In this document: piece after piece, positions 43,930 through 56,194 of the stretch
How the letters are laid out: each line of letters opens with the position of its first letter
Numbering within the stretch: position 1 is the stretch's first letter
Assembly (NCBI GenBank): GCA_011037195.1
Contig: JAAEAF010003349.1
Location: forward strand, 89,299 to 153,298
Direction: 5' to 3'
Source: Triatoma infestans
Taxonomy: Eukaryota; Arthropoda; Insecta; Hemiptera; Reduviidae
Length of the DNA stretch: 64,000 nt
Program-made: the position numbers and the translations under genes
The notes under the pieces: model-generated
Told to the model about the DNA's origin: nothing
Databases searched by the model: none
What the model saw: only the letters and a program-made list of their open reading frames with translations

Positions 43930-44060
43930 CCGTGGTAGCCTGCTTCATTTTGTGGTCATCGACCAGTTTCGGGCGTTCGCCCATCTTCAGGATGCGTTTT
44001 TTAGACAGTGTGACAACACAGACTCGCACAGAGCAAAGTTAGTTTCGAGTGTGAAACTAA
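43930..44060. mobile_element. CTGANGA-motif MITE, cut by the assembly gap
   Basis: Left half: GTAGCCTGCTTCATTTTGTGG.., whose inverse reads CTGAAGATGGGCGAACGCCC then GAAACTGGTCGATGACCA, two perfect hairpins in a row. It matches the left end of 54380-54594; the right half falls into the N gap. Confidence 0.65.
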
Positions 44061-44080
44061 NNNNNNNNNNNNNNNNNNNN
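44061..44080. other. Assembly gap (20 N)
   Basis: Twenty N; true size unknown. Frames across it are meaningless. Confidence 1.
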
Positions 44081-44274
44081 AATGAATTTGGTTCACTACT
44101 TATACATAGTAGAACAAACTGTAATGGGGGACCAAATCATTAAGATTCCTGAGGATCCAAAGAACCAAGGATAAGAATCAATGGATATGAGAAGGAAAGA
44201 GAATGGAATTTAGAGAAATTGGTGAAGAAGAAATGAACTAGATGATACGCTGAACAGTTGGTATAATAAATAGA

Positions 44275-44815
44275 AAACACAAAATGGGAGGACTTTTCAC
44301 TGTTAATAGATGTTAGGGAATAAGGTAGCGAGAGAATAACTAAGAAAGAGACAGACTGGCTGAGTATTAGAAAATAGAATGATAGGTTGCTGATTGAATG
44401 TAAACTGGTCGTCAAAACTGTAGGTCGTAAATTCTCTTTTAGAGCTAGCTCGGGTGTATACATTTATAGAATCTGCGACCCTAGTCTAGCCTAGATAGAG
44501 AGTAACTAGGTTAATTCTTCAGAGCCAAATCTTTAATGATTTGGGTCCCATTGCCTAGCCCAAACTACTAGCTAATATAGATAGAGGCGAGCTAGCCCTA
44601 TTGACGAACAATTTTTATAGAAAAGTCATCAACACCAGTCCGCCAACATCATTCTACTTTCTATAATCAGCCCAGTCTGTCTCCCTATCAATAATTATTC
44701 TCTCGCTACCTTATTCTCACAATCATCCAACAATGCAAAGTCCTGGCAGTTGGTGTTTCTCTTCATTATAATAGTGTTCACATATCTACTACTTTATTTC
44801 TTACTCTCCTAAATC
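44275..44815. repeat. Inverted pair of satellite-family sequences
   Basis: The left part (44285-44420: GGACTTTTCACTGTTAATAG, AATAAGGTAGCGAGAGAATAA, GACAGACTGGCTGA) is the imperfect inverse of 44636-44755 (CAGCCCAGTCTGTCTCCC, TTATTCTCTCGCTACCTTATT, AAAGTCCTGGCAG). The right part continues into the satellite landmark AGTGTTCACATATCTACTAC. Similar sequence stands single at 50830-50990. The centre (44460-44620) has small palindromes such as CTAGTCTAGCCTAG. Confidence 0.75.
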
Positions 44816-45945
44816 ATCCTCAATTCTCTCCTTCTCACATCTACCATATATTTCATTTCTGTTTGAAACTTTTCCCAAGAAAATTAATCTTGGAGGTGTT
44901 CTGGAAGTCTAGAAGAACACGCTTCTCTCAAAAAAGTCATTTTATTTAGATTCTCCCATTGATATAAAAATTAAAATAACTATAAATTTAATAAACATTA
45001 TTTTTGAAGAAATGTAGCCAATTATAATTCGTAAATTATAATAAGAGTGATTGTCTGGGAGTAAACCAGACACTAGATGCGAAAATAAACGCGGAACGCT
45101 TGTTGACTGGGTGCGATAAATGTGTGGAAGAATCAGAGTTACAATGAAAAATAAACAATGGAGGTGAAGAGACTTGCCTTGTAACGAGCGTGATGATACT
45201 CTCGGTGGAAGCTGGTAATGGTTCCAGTTGAAGAGAGAGGGAGAAGAGGGGCGAGGATGTAGAGAAAGAGAGATAACGGGAGCGGGGGAGAAATGTATAA
45301 AAGTAGCGAAAGAAGGGAGGTATGTCTATGTGGCGTATGTTTATGTATACGTCAGGAAAGAGGTGTGATAGCCAGTGAGAAGCATATGAGAAGCTGAGTG
45401 GAAAGACGCGAATGATGCTGTAACTTTCTATCACTTAAAGTTCTGAACTGAAGGTTAATGTGTGACGAGTATAAGTAACAAACACTCTGCCGGTGAGCAT
45501 GACAAGAAAACCTTTTGTGCACTGGAGAGGCGCGATACTTAACTTGGAGTAGTTCCTTGGTCAAAATTTAGCGAGCAAATGAAGCAATTTTATAAAGATC
45601 TCTATAATCTCTATAATCTAAAGGATGTGGGAAAATAAGAAGGGGCAAAACCCCGCAACATAAAAGACGCCGACAATCCTACCACCAAAAGCAAAAGAGT
45701 GGGAAAATACGGGTAAGCTTGAGAACCAGGCGGGCGATGTTTAAACATGGAAATAATGTTTTAGGATTAGCAAGGGATTAAAATACAAACTCTGTAAACA
45801 AGTTATAAAAATAGAAATACCCTCAAAGGTGCCGCGACCGAACAGAGATCATTAAAATACATTCTATGTACCTAATATTGTAAAATAAACTAGAAATAGA
45901 ACTTGTAAAATAGTTTAGATTCTGTCACAAAAAAAAAAAAACCTC
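44816..45945. other. No recognised gene; purine-rich tract
   Basis: GA-rich on the plus strand at about 45220-45335, which creates a spurious 132-codon minus frame (Ser/Leu/Phe-rich). Nothing recognisable. Confidence 0.45.
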
Positions 45946-46010
45946 TTTTTCCAAATTTTCACCGACGTTTCGGCAAAATTATTGCCTTCTTCACGGTAAT
46001 TTTTTTTTTT
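45946..46010 (-). repeat. Isolated CTGANGA-type motif
   Basis: Minus strand: GTGAAGAAGGCAATAATTTTGCC then GAAACGTCGGTG. The stem GGCAA/TTGCC is perfect; the first C of the motif is G. No surrounding inverted repeat was found. Confidence 0.6.
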
Positions 46011-47929
46011 TAATTCATTGAAAACTACAGTTTAACTTGTGATATACCATCCACCAAGAATTGAACATTTTCGCTATATTTTTGCATAATATACATACGA
46101 ACAAACCAATCTCTCAATACATCTTTTTCCATTCTCAAGGAACCTCAAATTCGACGATCAACCTCAAATTATCACAACACATCTCTTATTGCAATAAAAG
46201 AAAGTAAGTAAAAATGCAATATTTAGTAATCAAGGACGGTTCTTTTTAAATCTATTTATTAATGCAGTTATATACATAATATCAATGTTGCACATTTTAC
46301 AATTTTATACTTATTTTTGTTTTTTAATTTAACAGAAATATTAGTTTTCTCAATATTCTTGTCTGATCATAAATTTATATAGAGGAATATTATTATAACT
46401 GTACGAGAGTTAAATCTAAAATGCAAATTGTTATTGTAGGCTTTATTAGCCTAGTCTCTTTATTGCCAGATGTATTCAAAACAATGGATAGCGAAAAATG
46501 AACTCTTAGTCTTTGTTTAAAAGAGAAGGGAGAAGATCGAATATCAAGGCGGAGTTTGCCGACATAGTAAACATAAAGTAAACAAAAAAAAAAAATAAAT
46601 AAATCGATTACATAACCAACAGTCTCGCCCATATCCGGCATACAAGGTGTCGAATAGCAAGTTGGCTAGCCAAAAGGTTGTTGTTGGTTGGATGATCACC
46701 ATTTCAACTGAAAATATACTTTCTTACCTTGTAAACTAGACGCCATTACTAATTACTCTTCACTCTCCACTAACTTCTTCTATTAATTGATTTACTCACG
46801 GCACAAGTTTTTCACACGAAACCAAATACTTCCAACAAACTAATTTTACTTTAACCTTGGTATAAAACAGATAACTTGAACAAGCAAAGTCATTCTTTTA
46901 ACAAAAACCAACATTTTACAGAAATAAAAACCTTAATTAAACGAATCTGACACTGCTTTAATTTATTGTTTTTTTTTTTTTGTTGTTTTTTTTTCATCTA
47001 AAGCATCTGGTAGGGATAACAAAAAACAAGTAGTTCGTATTTCTTTGTGTTTTTATCTTCAAGCTTCTCTTAAACCTTTTGGTTCTCAGCATTTTAGTAA
47101 AGTGGAATTAATTAGACAGATCAAGGCTCATTAAAATTTATATACACTTCTACCTCTCAATGTATTTATTGAATATTACATTTACTGCTATTACTATCAA
47201 GCAAAGAAAACAGTGCAACCAAAAAGCACCCCGGTGACATTACTTCTTTCATTGTACAGTTCTATCTGACAAATTACCTTCGAAGTTGGAATGGGTATTG
47301 TATTTTATAGGGTTGATCAACACAGACAGGACTTGAGAGGGTCTCTAACTGGTAGGTACCTTCAAAGATCACCCAGGAGTCACTCTTCAGGCTCCGTCAG
47401 GAGTCACTCCTACGTTTAATTAAACAGACAGAACTGGAAAGGTAACTTGTGGCTGCCATATTAACCTACGCGGCGGTGTAGGCTTGATAGCCAATCCCCA
47501 TAGAATCTAATCTAACCAAGGTTGATCAGAAAGTAATGTACATAATTTCTAAATTCTTTATTGAATTTTTTGTAAACGTACTTCAACACTAGTCTATGAT
47601 ATATGTATCAAACCGCAGTTAGATATTGATAACGTAAGTTCTGCTGGTTTTCTCCATGATACTCTTCGAGTATTATAGTCGTAGAGGGACCATTTTATTT
47701 CCATTGTAAGATTTGTGTGGCACTTTAGCAGCGAATCACAAACGGAATCTCGACAGGATCTTTTCGCTTAAGCTATGATCGAAACGGCTGACAAAAGCAA
47801 GAAAGTGCAAATGAGAAATTACACTTGCTGAGATACTCCAAGTATATCCGATATTAGTCGAGTATTGTAGCGTAAATTAGATTTTTTTTAGGGTATGGTG
47901 CCTGCCAACTGAAAGTTCTATTGCGCATC
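46011..47929. other. AT-rich DNA, no recognised gene
   Basis: A short direct repeat, CAGGAGTCACTC, flanks 47382-47410. T and A tracts near 46972-46992. No coding or RNA gene signal. Confidence 0.45.
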
Positions 47930-48085
47930 CCCCCCCCCTCGGGAGAACTTCTCAATGCACTGCCGGGTGTTTTCTATGCTCTTGTTACAGACAACACTGC
48001 CCACCATCTGGCAATGAGCTGTAGAAGCTTCTACGAAGAGAAAAATCTATGGGCAGCATGCCTTACTCGAACCAGAAAACTAATT
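47930..48085 (-). mobile_element. SINE-1 copy, diverged
   Basis: Reverse complement shows GGTTCGAGTAAGGC (B box), ATAGATTTTTCTCTTCGTAG, AAGCTTCTACAGCTCATTGCC, ACAGTGC..GGCAGTGCATTG, following the SINE-1 body at 62943. The preceding C run (47929-47938) marks its lost tail. The plus frames 47921-48130 and 48049-48249 are chance readings across it. Confidence 0.65.
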
Positions 48086-49593
48086 CGGAGTTTACCTATC
48101 GTACATTTAGGTTTAGCCAACGTTGTCTAGGTAATGTTAGGTGTTGCACATTTCGTTACTGCGCTGCTCCTGCCAGTAATAAAATGATGGCCAAACCGAC
48201 AGCACTTGCGACTTTTCGAGAGCATTTAACAAAAAAATCAGGAGTATAGTCTGTTTTCTAATTGTTTTTATTTCAATAACTAACAGTATTTGCAAACAAT
48301 TACTCTGTTAAAAGTGCAAAAGAAGCCAAATCTTACAATAAGTGGCGTAAGTAAGGCTGCAGGGAAAACTGGCAATTCGAAGTGTCACTATTGTTTGTCT
48401 TGTTTTAATAAATAAGAAGTTATAATGTCGTAAATAAACGTACTATTTTATGCTAGTTTGTTAAAACATTTCATTATGTAGACTTTGACATGCCTTTCAA
48501 AACCTTTTTGTAAATTTTGTGAATTTTTGTCATATACTGTTAGTTTTGCAAATTTTGGTCATAATATATTCTAATTCATAATATTTTAAGTATTTATATT
48601 CAGTAAACCAAACAGTGTTTTGTCAGCTTACTTGAGAGCTCATTCAATAAAAGTGAATCCTCTATAGTTTGTTTTGTTTCAGTAATTAATCTAACATTAC
48701 CGAGTCAGTGTTGAGTAAACCTTGGTGTGTATATGGATAAACTCCGAATTAGAATTCATTTTAATTATTTTTCGGACTTTACCCAAAGATCTCATAGTAA
48801 TCCTAAGCAAATCCACGTAAACCTAGGTTTAGTCGCTTTTCTAGCATTACACGTAACATATACGAGTACATTCTTTACATATAAAAAAAGTAAGATATTT
48901 TGTGCTAGTTTTTGTGAAATGCTTTTGCAAAATCGGGTGGACGGTTTTTCAAGCAGTTTCTACCATTGGGCATAGAATTTTCTAGAAAGTGTTAAGCGGT
49001 GAGTTCACACCCGGAAGGCTGGGCATAACTGGCATGCCATGTACGACTGTTCATGCCAAATAATTATTTTAACACAAATTATTTGTATAAGTAATACACA
49101 TAGATGCAAGGTTGGCTAGTATAAGCCATGATAAAGGTATTAAAGTATAGGTGTTTCGCTCTGTGTATTTATATCAATTTGAAGAATAAAAAAATAAGGA
49201 TTAAAAAAAGTTTACTGGTCATTTGTTATTCGAACTTCTTGGAATAATGCCCCATTACTTACTTACATGCATTATATATTAATATATAGTTCATTTTTTC
49301 TTATAATCCACTGTATCAGATCAGAAACTGTATTGCACCACCAAGTTCTCTTAGCGTGAAATAAACACTCAATTTTACATTCATGTACTTAAGAACAAAG
49401 TTTTCAGTTAGTCTGTTGTAAACTAATCAGATATCTGAAATAATTATTAAGTAAACTGCCTGTTAAGATAATCGGATTATGTTGTACTCAGAAGTTTAAC
49501 CACGTCCAATTTATTTAAGTCTAAATTTTTGAGTATTCATTAAACAATTCATATAATTTGACAGGGATTGACTAACTGCATAGAAAAATGAAA
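48086..49593. other. No recognised gene
   Basis: AT-rich. The plus frame 48727-48975 (82 codons) has no recognisable domain. Confidence 0.45.
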
Positions 49594-50345
49594 AAAACCG
49601 GTGTGAAACACTCATATGACTTTCTTTTGTAGACATTACTGCAGTTTTAATTATTTTATAATAAATTTTACAAATTTTATACACTGCAGTTAACAAATTT
49701 TATAGTTAATATGACAAATTTAATGAAATACTTAGTGTTTCTGAAAATACTGTTCAATAAAAACGCACTTCCGGTTTACTAATTTCTTTAAACTAGGAAT
49801 TTTGGCACTTTATTTATTTCATTAGAGAAACAGATAGCACTTTAGAGAAAAACATAATCCCACCCCTCCCCCAAAATCCCCCTTGAATGACTTTATCCGG
49901 AGAAATGTTTCAAATAAAACTTGTAGCTCTTTCTATGGGTAGTTTATATAATTATTTTAAAGAAAATCGTTGAAGCTGTTTGAGAGAAAATAGCAGAAAA
50001 CTGAAAAATACTTTTCAGTAAAAACGCACTTCCGGTCATTCGATTTTCTTTAAACTCTGGATTTCAACAACATATTTGATTCTAATTAATATTATTTAGA
50101 TGATAAAATTGTGTAATAAACTGAAGTAGCATTTTAGAGGAAAACCTAACTTCACCTCTCCCCAAAAAGTACCATTAAATGTATTTTTCCGGAGAAATGT
50201 TTAAACTAAAAGTTGTAGCCCTTTCTATTTGGTTTGGTTGATATATAAAGTTTAAAGAAAATATATGGAGCGGTTTTTGAGAAAATCACAAAACTGAAAA
50301 AAAAAAAAAACATTCACTAAAGTGGCACTACCGATTGCACGTTTA
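49594..50345 (-). mobile_element. Family A element, partial
   Basis: Starts at the stem-loop end (AAACCGGTGTGAAACACTCA) and holds two tandem units. From about 50345 to 50600 only weak similarity continues, and the ACTTTCTCTTAC end is not present. Confidence 0.7.
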
Positions 50346-50689
50346 TTTTCAGCAGCATTTCGGAGAAATTGCTTGAGTCCTTTATGTTTGGTTAGAATGC
50401 AAAATGTAAGAAAAAATAATTTTTCAGAAAATTGCGAACAACAGAAAACAACCACCGAAACAATAACATCTGCCGGTTAACGGATTTTTGACCGTCACTT
50501 CGTGTCAGATCCCAGGCCGGTACATAATGTGTATTTCAAGTTTTATATTGCTGCAGTTTTTTTATTATGAGATTTTTGTTCAAACTCATTAACAATGGAT
50601 ACACTAATAATTATATCTCCCAAACATACTCGCAGGTAATGGGATCCGATTCATTAAAGATTCATAGGACACGAAGAGCGAAGAAGCAG

Positions 50690-50990
50690 ACATTAAATGA
50701 ATAGAAGTTAGTTACTCCCCACCTAGAGACTAGACTAGAGAGGAAGAATTCGATTAATATATATAGAGCGACAATAGAACAGTCAAGATAGTTTTAGGAC
50801 GGTTTCACAACTTACATTCAGTCAGCAACCTATATCCTACCTTCTCATCACTCAGCCAGTCTGTCTCTTTATTATTCTCTCGTTACCTAACTTCTATTTA
50901 ATTGTAAAGTCCTTGCAGTTTGTGTGTTCTATTTGTTATACAGTGTTCATTATATCATCTAGTTTATTTGGAATCTCAATCCTGAATGTA
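50690..50990 (-). repeat. Satellite-family sequence, single
   Basis: Minus strand holds AACTAGATGATATAATGAAC, ACTGTATAACAAATAGAACAC, AACTGCAAGGACTTTACAAT, matching the satellite start, then the AGGTAACGAGAGAATAAT and GACAGACTGGCTGAG parts shared with 44275-44815. Confidence 0.65.
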
Positions 50991-51052
50991 TTCTCTATAA
51001 TTCTCTCTACTTCTCACATCCATTATATCGCACATTTACTTACCTTATTTTT

Positions 51053-51727
51053 ACTTTCTCTTACTGGTTATAAGAGTAAGTATTGCGAAGTTTCACTGGA
51101 TATATACACACATATTTTGCAGCCCTCTGAGTACGATAAAAATGTTTTTAGCGAATGGCCTGTTTCTATATGTGAAAACAAAATATCTCAAAAATGAGTA
51201 GCCCTATTTGTTATATCGTTTCCAATACCATTGTATCTTACAGGAACGTTTCGGTTAAAAATCCTTCAACCGCACGTGGGTCTTTATAAATGTTTTTTAT
51301 TTTTTCGCGATTTTCTTTATAACGGCTAAAACGATTTTTTTTTTTAAACATTGTATACTTCCTATAACATAAATGCCTTTGATTTCTTTTGGAAACATTT
51401 TTTTCAGCGTTTTCCAAGGAATCAGGAAGATTTCAAATGTTATTTGGCTTTTGTTATTGTTATTGATACTGTCTGCCTTCGTGAATATAATTTAATCGTG
51501 TAAATACCTCTAGCTTTCGCTAGAGACCCAATATCTCTGTTTTAAGTAACAACTTCAGTTCTAAAGAAAATGCAATATTTGTGGCCAGAGGCCGGCACTG
51601 GACTGAGAAGCTCCAGGAGCCAATGACCCATAGATGTTAACGCGTCTTAAATAATAATTAAAAAAAAAAAAGGGAAGTCGTATTACAGTCATACGTGTGT
51701 GTGTGTGAGTTTTTCACATCAGATTTT
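51053..51727 (+). mobile_element. Family A element, old, with SINE inserted
   Basis: Left end TACTTTCTCTTACTGGTTATAAGAGTAAG keeps the hairpin with a different loop. The right end GTGTGTGAGTTTTTCACATCAGA keeps the terminal stem-loop. The interior is strongly diverged and contains SINE-1 at 51583-51672. Confidence 0.65.
51583..51672 (+). mobile_element. SINE-1 3' fragment
   Basis: GGCCGGCACTGGACTGAGAAG.. to CATAGATGTTAACGCGTCTTAAAT plus poly(A), the SINE-1 tail. Confidence 0.75.
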
Positions 51728-52630
51728 TAGTAATCGTGAAACTTGCGATGTTGGTATTTGCGATTAAACTTCATTTCGATTTTTTCATTGGATTGTTTCT
51801 TCATGAGACTAAGCAAAATTAATAAGAAATCCAATAAAAGTTTTGCTTCTATTTAGTGACACTTACTTTTATTTTCATAAAAGCATTTCCTAGATAATAA
51901 AACAAGGAAATTGCAAGATGTAATAAATTAATTTCTATTTAATTTAAAACAAGAATGTGTACTTTATGTAAACAGCATTACCGAGAGTTTCTCATCTATT
52001 TAAGCGAAATACCAGCGGGACACCACATTAAACAAGCAACTAAGCGCCAACCAACAGAATACCAACCTTTAGTAATGGAGATACATGCAATACTGTTACC
52101 TCTTTATAGCCACCGTATGCGAGAGGTTTTAACACAAGTAGATAATCTGTATAATTAGTAAAATAGACTCTAGTAACACACCTATAACTTTACACCCAAC
52201 TTCAAAGTACCCGGGTATGCTGATACTAAACAGAATGGCAATCTTCCCGCTATGAAGCCGCTATCATCATCGCTGACATTCAATGCTATTACAAGGAGTA
52301 AATTAAACAGCCACAACTATCTTAAATCTCAAATATTACGACATATAGGTTATCAGTAGTTCTTGAATTTTATTATTTAATTTGGTTTATCATCAAATTC
52401 ATCTTTATATATAAATTTACGGTAGCAACAAAGTCTATGTACACTTCAAACATACGATTTTTGTTATCACCATACTTACAGACAAATATTCTAATGGATA
52501 TTCCTCACTCATGTTTTAAATTCACTTTTGAGCGATAGTTCAACAAAATTATTTAAAATAAAAATCTGATTTGTTTACACGACTTTCTCCCGTTGCAGTT
52601 AATGTAAATCATAGAAATGAAATTTTCCTC
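51728..52630. other. No recognised gene
   Basis: A 67-codon plus frame at 51955-52158 (starting MCTLCKQHYREFLIYLSE) has plausible amino-acid mix but no family resemblance and no splice or promoter context that I can see. Confidence 0.4.
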
Positions 52631-52790
52631 CAACAACCAAATAGGTAATTGCTAATGGGGGCGCGGAAGTATCTACTTTAACTATTAATATTTTTTAAAC
52701 GAATATAAAATTTGGTTATACGCAGTACTCGAACTGAAGATCTCCCAGTTACAAGTCCATGCTCATAACCACTACACCAACACCCGCTCT
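52631..52790 (-). mobile_element. tRNA-derived SINE-4, copy 1
   Basis: Minus strand: GGGTGTTGGTGTAGTGGTTATGAGCATGG (A box) and AGATCTTCAGTTCGAGTACT (B box), then AACCAAATTTTATATTCG and a short body. Second copy at 54670-54828, same strand. Head-to-tail order excludes an intact tRNA gene: no closing acceptor stem after the B box. Confidence 0.75.
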
Positions 52791-54062
52791 ATCCTAACAG
52801 TACGTTACTATAATGTTTAGGTGTGAGGCTAATATCGCAGCTATACTAAAACTTTACTAAAATCGATTTTTCTAAAAATGTTATGAATAAAAGTGATAGT
52901 TTATGTATGTATTCATAAAAAAAAAAAACAAAAAAAAAATATATATATTGTATAGCGTTAAACAAACAAAAACAATTGAAAAAAATAACTTGAGAAACAA
53001 ACTTACAAAGGATTAAACGTATTTGGTATTTTTATTTTCTATTTAATGATCATTTTTAACTGGTTACAGTTAATTCTATAGCTGTGAAAATAATAATAAT
53101 ATAAAAAAAATAAAGATAAATACACAAAATCATTTTCTACAATATTTTATTGCAATAATTGCATATATTATTTAAATAGTCTATTATATTTAATGGAATT
53201 TATAATTTAATGTGTTTATTTATTTTATTCATAAAGTAGTTAACCAAAGCTGTTCATCACAAATATTATTAATGTAATTCTTCAAAATATGAATAATATT
53301 ATAAACAATGTTGTATTTATAAATAAATAAAATATATTTAATTAACAGTTTAAACTTAGATTAAATTCGGTTAATTTATATTAATTAATGTTATTAGAAT
53401 TGTATACACATTTTGTTATTGTAGTAGTTAGTACATAAATTTAAAAATAATTTATTAATAAAGTTTTAATACAATTCATCTCAATGGTAGTGTAGCAGCA
53501 ATTTTCAATGGATTTAAATTATTAAATTCAATTAGCGTAATTAGTAGAACTCACGTAATTAACAATGAATGCAATTTATTTATTTATTTTTTTGAGGTGA
53601 GTATTGAATAGTCTATTTGTGATTTCTTGTAATAGGTCAATATCACAATCCCCGATTTCCGGCCGTTGATATCACAATGAGACAGTAACAAAGCGAAAGT
53701 AATAAAGTAATAAAATCTGACTTCCTCTTACTTCTGATATAAAACTACAAATTTTCTTTAAATACACATTTTACATATTTGTCGTAACATAAATGTAGAC
53801 GTTGTGGTGGAAACAAGTACTCACTACCAACACACAATTAGAGATTGTAGCCCAGAAGAGCGTGCTAATACATTGAAACATTAAACCAATACAAACTTGA
53901 AATTTAACGCTGCAAATTCCTCACCACTGCCTAACATTTTTTTTTTTTGTGGAAAATGTTTGAAATAAATGTGAGAGGTTTGCAATTTGCAAAGGAAATC
54001 ATTTGAATATAAATATTTGATGAACTGATTGGTCTGCTAAATACATCTTAAATATCCCTTAT
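52791..54062. other. AT-rich DNA, no recognised gene
   Basis: Extremely AT-rich between about 52900 and 53600. No feature supported. Confidence 0.5.
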
Positions 54063-54265
54063 AAAAGCGTTGGTCTAGTGGCTAGCACCCTCGCCTTTGG
54101 TGCGAGAATTGAGGGTTCGATTCCAGTAAGGGTAAAGTTGGTGTTGACCCCGTGAGAAAAAGATGGAAGCTATGGTTGGTAGAGCATCTAGGTAGCGAAA
54201 GTCCAAATAAATGGCAAGGAACGTGCTTAACACACGCCGTCTGGCAAGCCTTGGCCCATTCATAG
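54063..54265 (+). mobile_element. tRNA-derived SINE-2
   Basis: GCGTTGGTCTAGTGGCTAGCACC (A box) and GAGGGTTCGATTCC (B box), 40 bases apart, then GTTGACCCCGTGAGAAAAAG, GGAAGCTATGGTTGG and a tail CGCCGTCTGGCAAGCCTTGG. The head is the best tRNA-like sequence in the window, but the 3' acceptor strand is replaced by SINE body. The overlapping minus frames (54075-54294) are antisense to it. Confidence 0.78.
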
Positions 54266-54379
54266 ATTCTTTTTCCCCCTATAAAACTAATCACCGAACT
54301 TATTCCATTATAACATATTTTCTTTATTGTGTGATTGGATCCGCCGAGCTAGAAAAATATCAGATTTTTTTTTTTTCCT

Positions 54380-54594
54380 TGACAGCCTGCTTCACTTTGA
54401 TATCATCAATCGGATTCGGGCGTTTACCCTACATCAGGACTTCTTGCCCAAACAGTTGTGATAACACAGACCTGCTTTGATTGTGTGTAAACTATTTTGC
54501 TCTGTGCTATCATATCGTTTACAAATACGTCATAATGTTGGATGAAGGTTGAACAGTCCGAAACCGGACTTTGATCACAAAATTAAGCTGTCTA
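54380..54594. mobile_element. CTGANGA-motif MITE
   Basis: About 215 bp with inverted ends TTGACAGCCTGCTTCACTTTGAT and ATCACAAAATTAAGCTGTC. Inverted, the left end reads CCTGATGTAGGGTAAACGCCC then GAATCCG; the right end reads TGGATGAAGGTTGAACAGTCC then GAAACCGG. It lies between SINE-2 and SINE-4 in a cluster. Confidence 0.7.
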
Positions 54595-54669
54595 TTAATG
54601 AAAAAAAATCTCCTATGTGCAGTAAAGTAATGTAAAGTAAAACCTTTTTTTCAGGCTAGCTTACCGTCT

Positions 54670-54828
54670 AACTACCAAATTAGGTGTCGTGGACGGAAGC
54701 GGAAGCAACTACTGTACCATTAACATTTTTTAAACTAATATAAAATTTAGTAGTTATACGCTGGGACTCGAACTGGGGGACCTCCCACTTAAAAATCCAT
54801 GCTCATAACCACTACACCAACAGCCGCC
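54670..54828 (-). mobile_element. tRNA-derived SINE-4, copy 2
   Basis: Minus strand: GGCTGTTGGTGTAGTGGTTATGAG (A box), CCCCCAGTTCGAGTCCCAGCG (B box), then TATAACTACTAAATTTTATATTAG; the tail shows GGTACAGTAGTTGCTTCCGCTT. Confidence 0.8.
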
Positions 54829-56194
54829 CCGAAAATCTTTGATGTTGTCCTTTATTCATTTCTCGTATCTTACATTTCTCTAATCATGAAAACTACTGAA
54901 GTTCTTGGGCTATCCAACTACTCCCACTCAAATCCGTCATAAACATTTATAGAAGAAAATTTCTTACTTATTCTGATCTATTTTCATCTTCCTAGAAGGC
55001 AGCAGCCTGCAATATATATCAGGCAATCAAACCCGTTTAGGGTTCTAGTATCCCACTTACACCATTCTATCAAGCGCAGTCTTGGACATGATCTATTCAT
55101 CATAAAGAATTTTCTTGACTGAACTTTGTGTTCATTCTTACTCGCATTGTCGCATTTACATATGAACTACGCACCTGTTGAGTAAAGACCATATTTAATT
55201 CTAGAGGGCACTTGAACTTAAAATATATATTTTGTTTATTTAATTATCCATTTCATCATCCTTTGATTTTTCACTTTTCTATTCCTGATTGGCAGGCAAA
55301 TAGCATACATTTTATCTTAAAGGTTTAATTACATTAAAAATTTAGCCAGCCATAAAATTATAAAACATCTAAACTATTACAATATGTGGTTTAATGTCTA
55401 TTATATTATATAAATACACATACCAACTATCCAGGGGGATCAGTTTAAATTGTTTTGAGTATCAGATGTAAATTGGTTTTTCCGCTCTATCGCATTGCTA
55501 GATAAGTTTTCTTTGGGAACGTAAAGGCGATCTATTTCACAATGACGGTGGACAAATTGAATTAGTTTCCTATGTGATCCTATAGTTTTCTCCTCCATTG
55601 GTTAGTTCTTGTGCAGGTTAAACTTCCAATTGTTACCACTATTCACATAAGGTTTCTTTTTTTTTTTTGTTATTTATTTTGAATTCCTTTTATTGTACAT
55701 CCAGGGATTTGTTAACAGGATTTTAAATAGTTCTCTATTTATTTATCAAACATTCTTACATTGAATTTTGTGCTACCTATATAAATATTGTAATCTTAGG
55801 AAATGGTCGCGATGGGATATTGAAATTGAAACTCGCTACAGCATTTATACTCACAATTTATAGTTTTTCAAGTAGAGATTTGTATAAATGATTTTATGAA
55901 AAACATTTTTCATTAGATTAATATTTCTAATTAGGTTTTTTTTTCTATTATTTATAAATAATAGGAAATATTACGTATGAGTTCGGATTATTTTTTACGT
56001 CTTTTAAATAAATAAAAAAATTATTTTTTTATTTGTGTATATGTGTGTGTGGTATATATTTAATATTTGTTAATGTCTGTATGTGTTATTTGCATATTAT
56101 GGTCCAGTTTTTCTCAAAATTGCAATATCGCAAAAAGTATAATCCTTATATTTCGTATAATATTATAGTTCTAATTGTTTATAAAAAAAAGTAC
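54829..56194. other. AT-rich DNA, no recognised gene
   Basis: No feature supported. T-rich tract at 55648-55665. Confidence 0.5.

Noticed and set aside
43952..44143. 63-codon frame across the N gap
   Set aside because: It includes undefined bases and mostly MITE sequence.
45036..45434. 132-codon minus-strand frame
   Set aside because: Antisense of a GA-rich tract; Ser/Leu/Phe-rich low complexity without a domain or conserved start.
51955..52158. Possible host exon (67 codons)
   Set aside because: No recognisable domain, flanking splice signals or neighbouring exons could be identified; length is within chance expectation.
54063..54135. Possible tRNA gene (A and B boxes)
   Set aside because: The acceptor stem does not close and SINE body follows; a second related copy at 43086 shows it is a retroposon. 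The same applies to 52720-52788 and 62943-63015.
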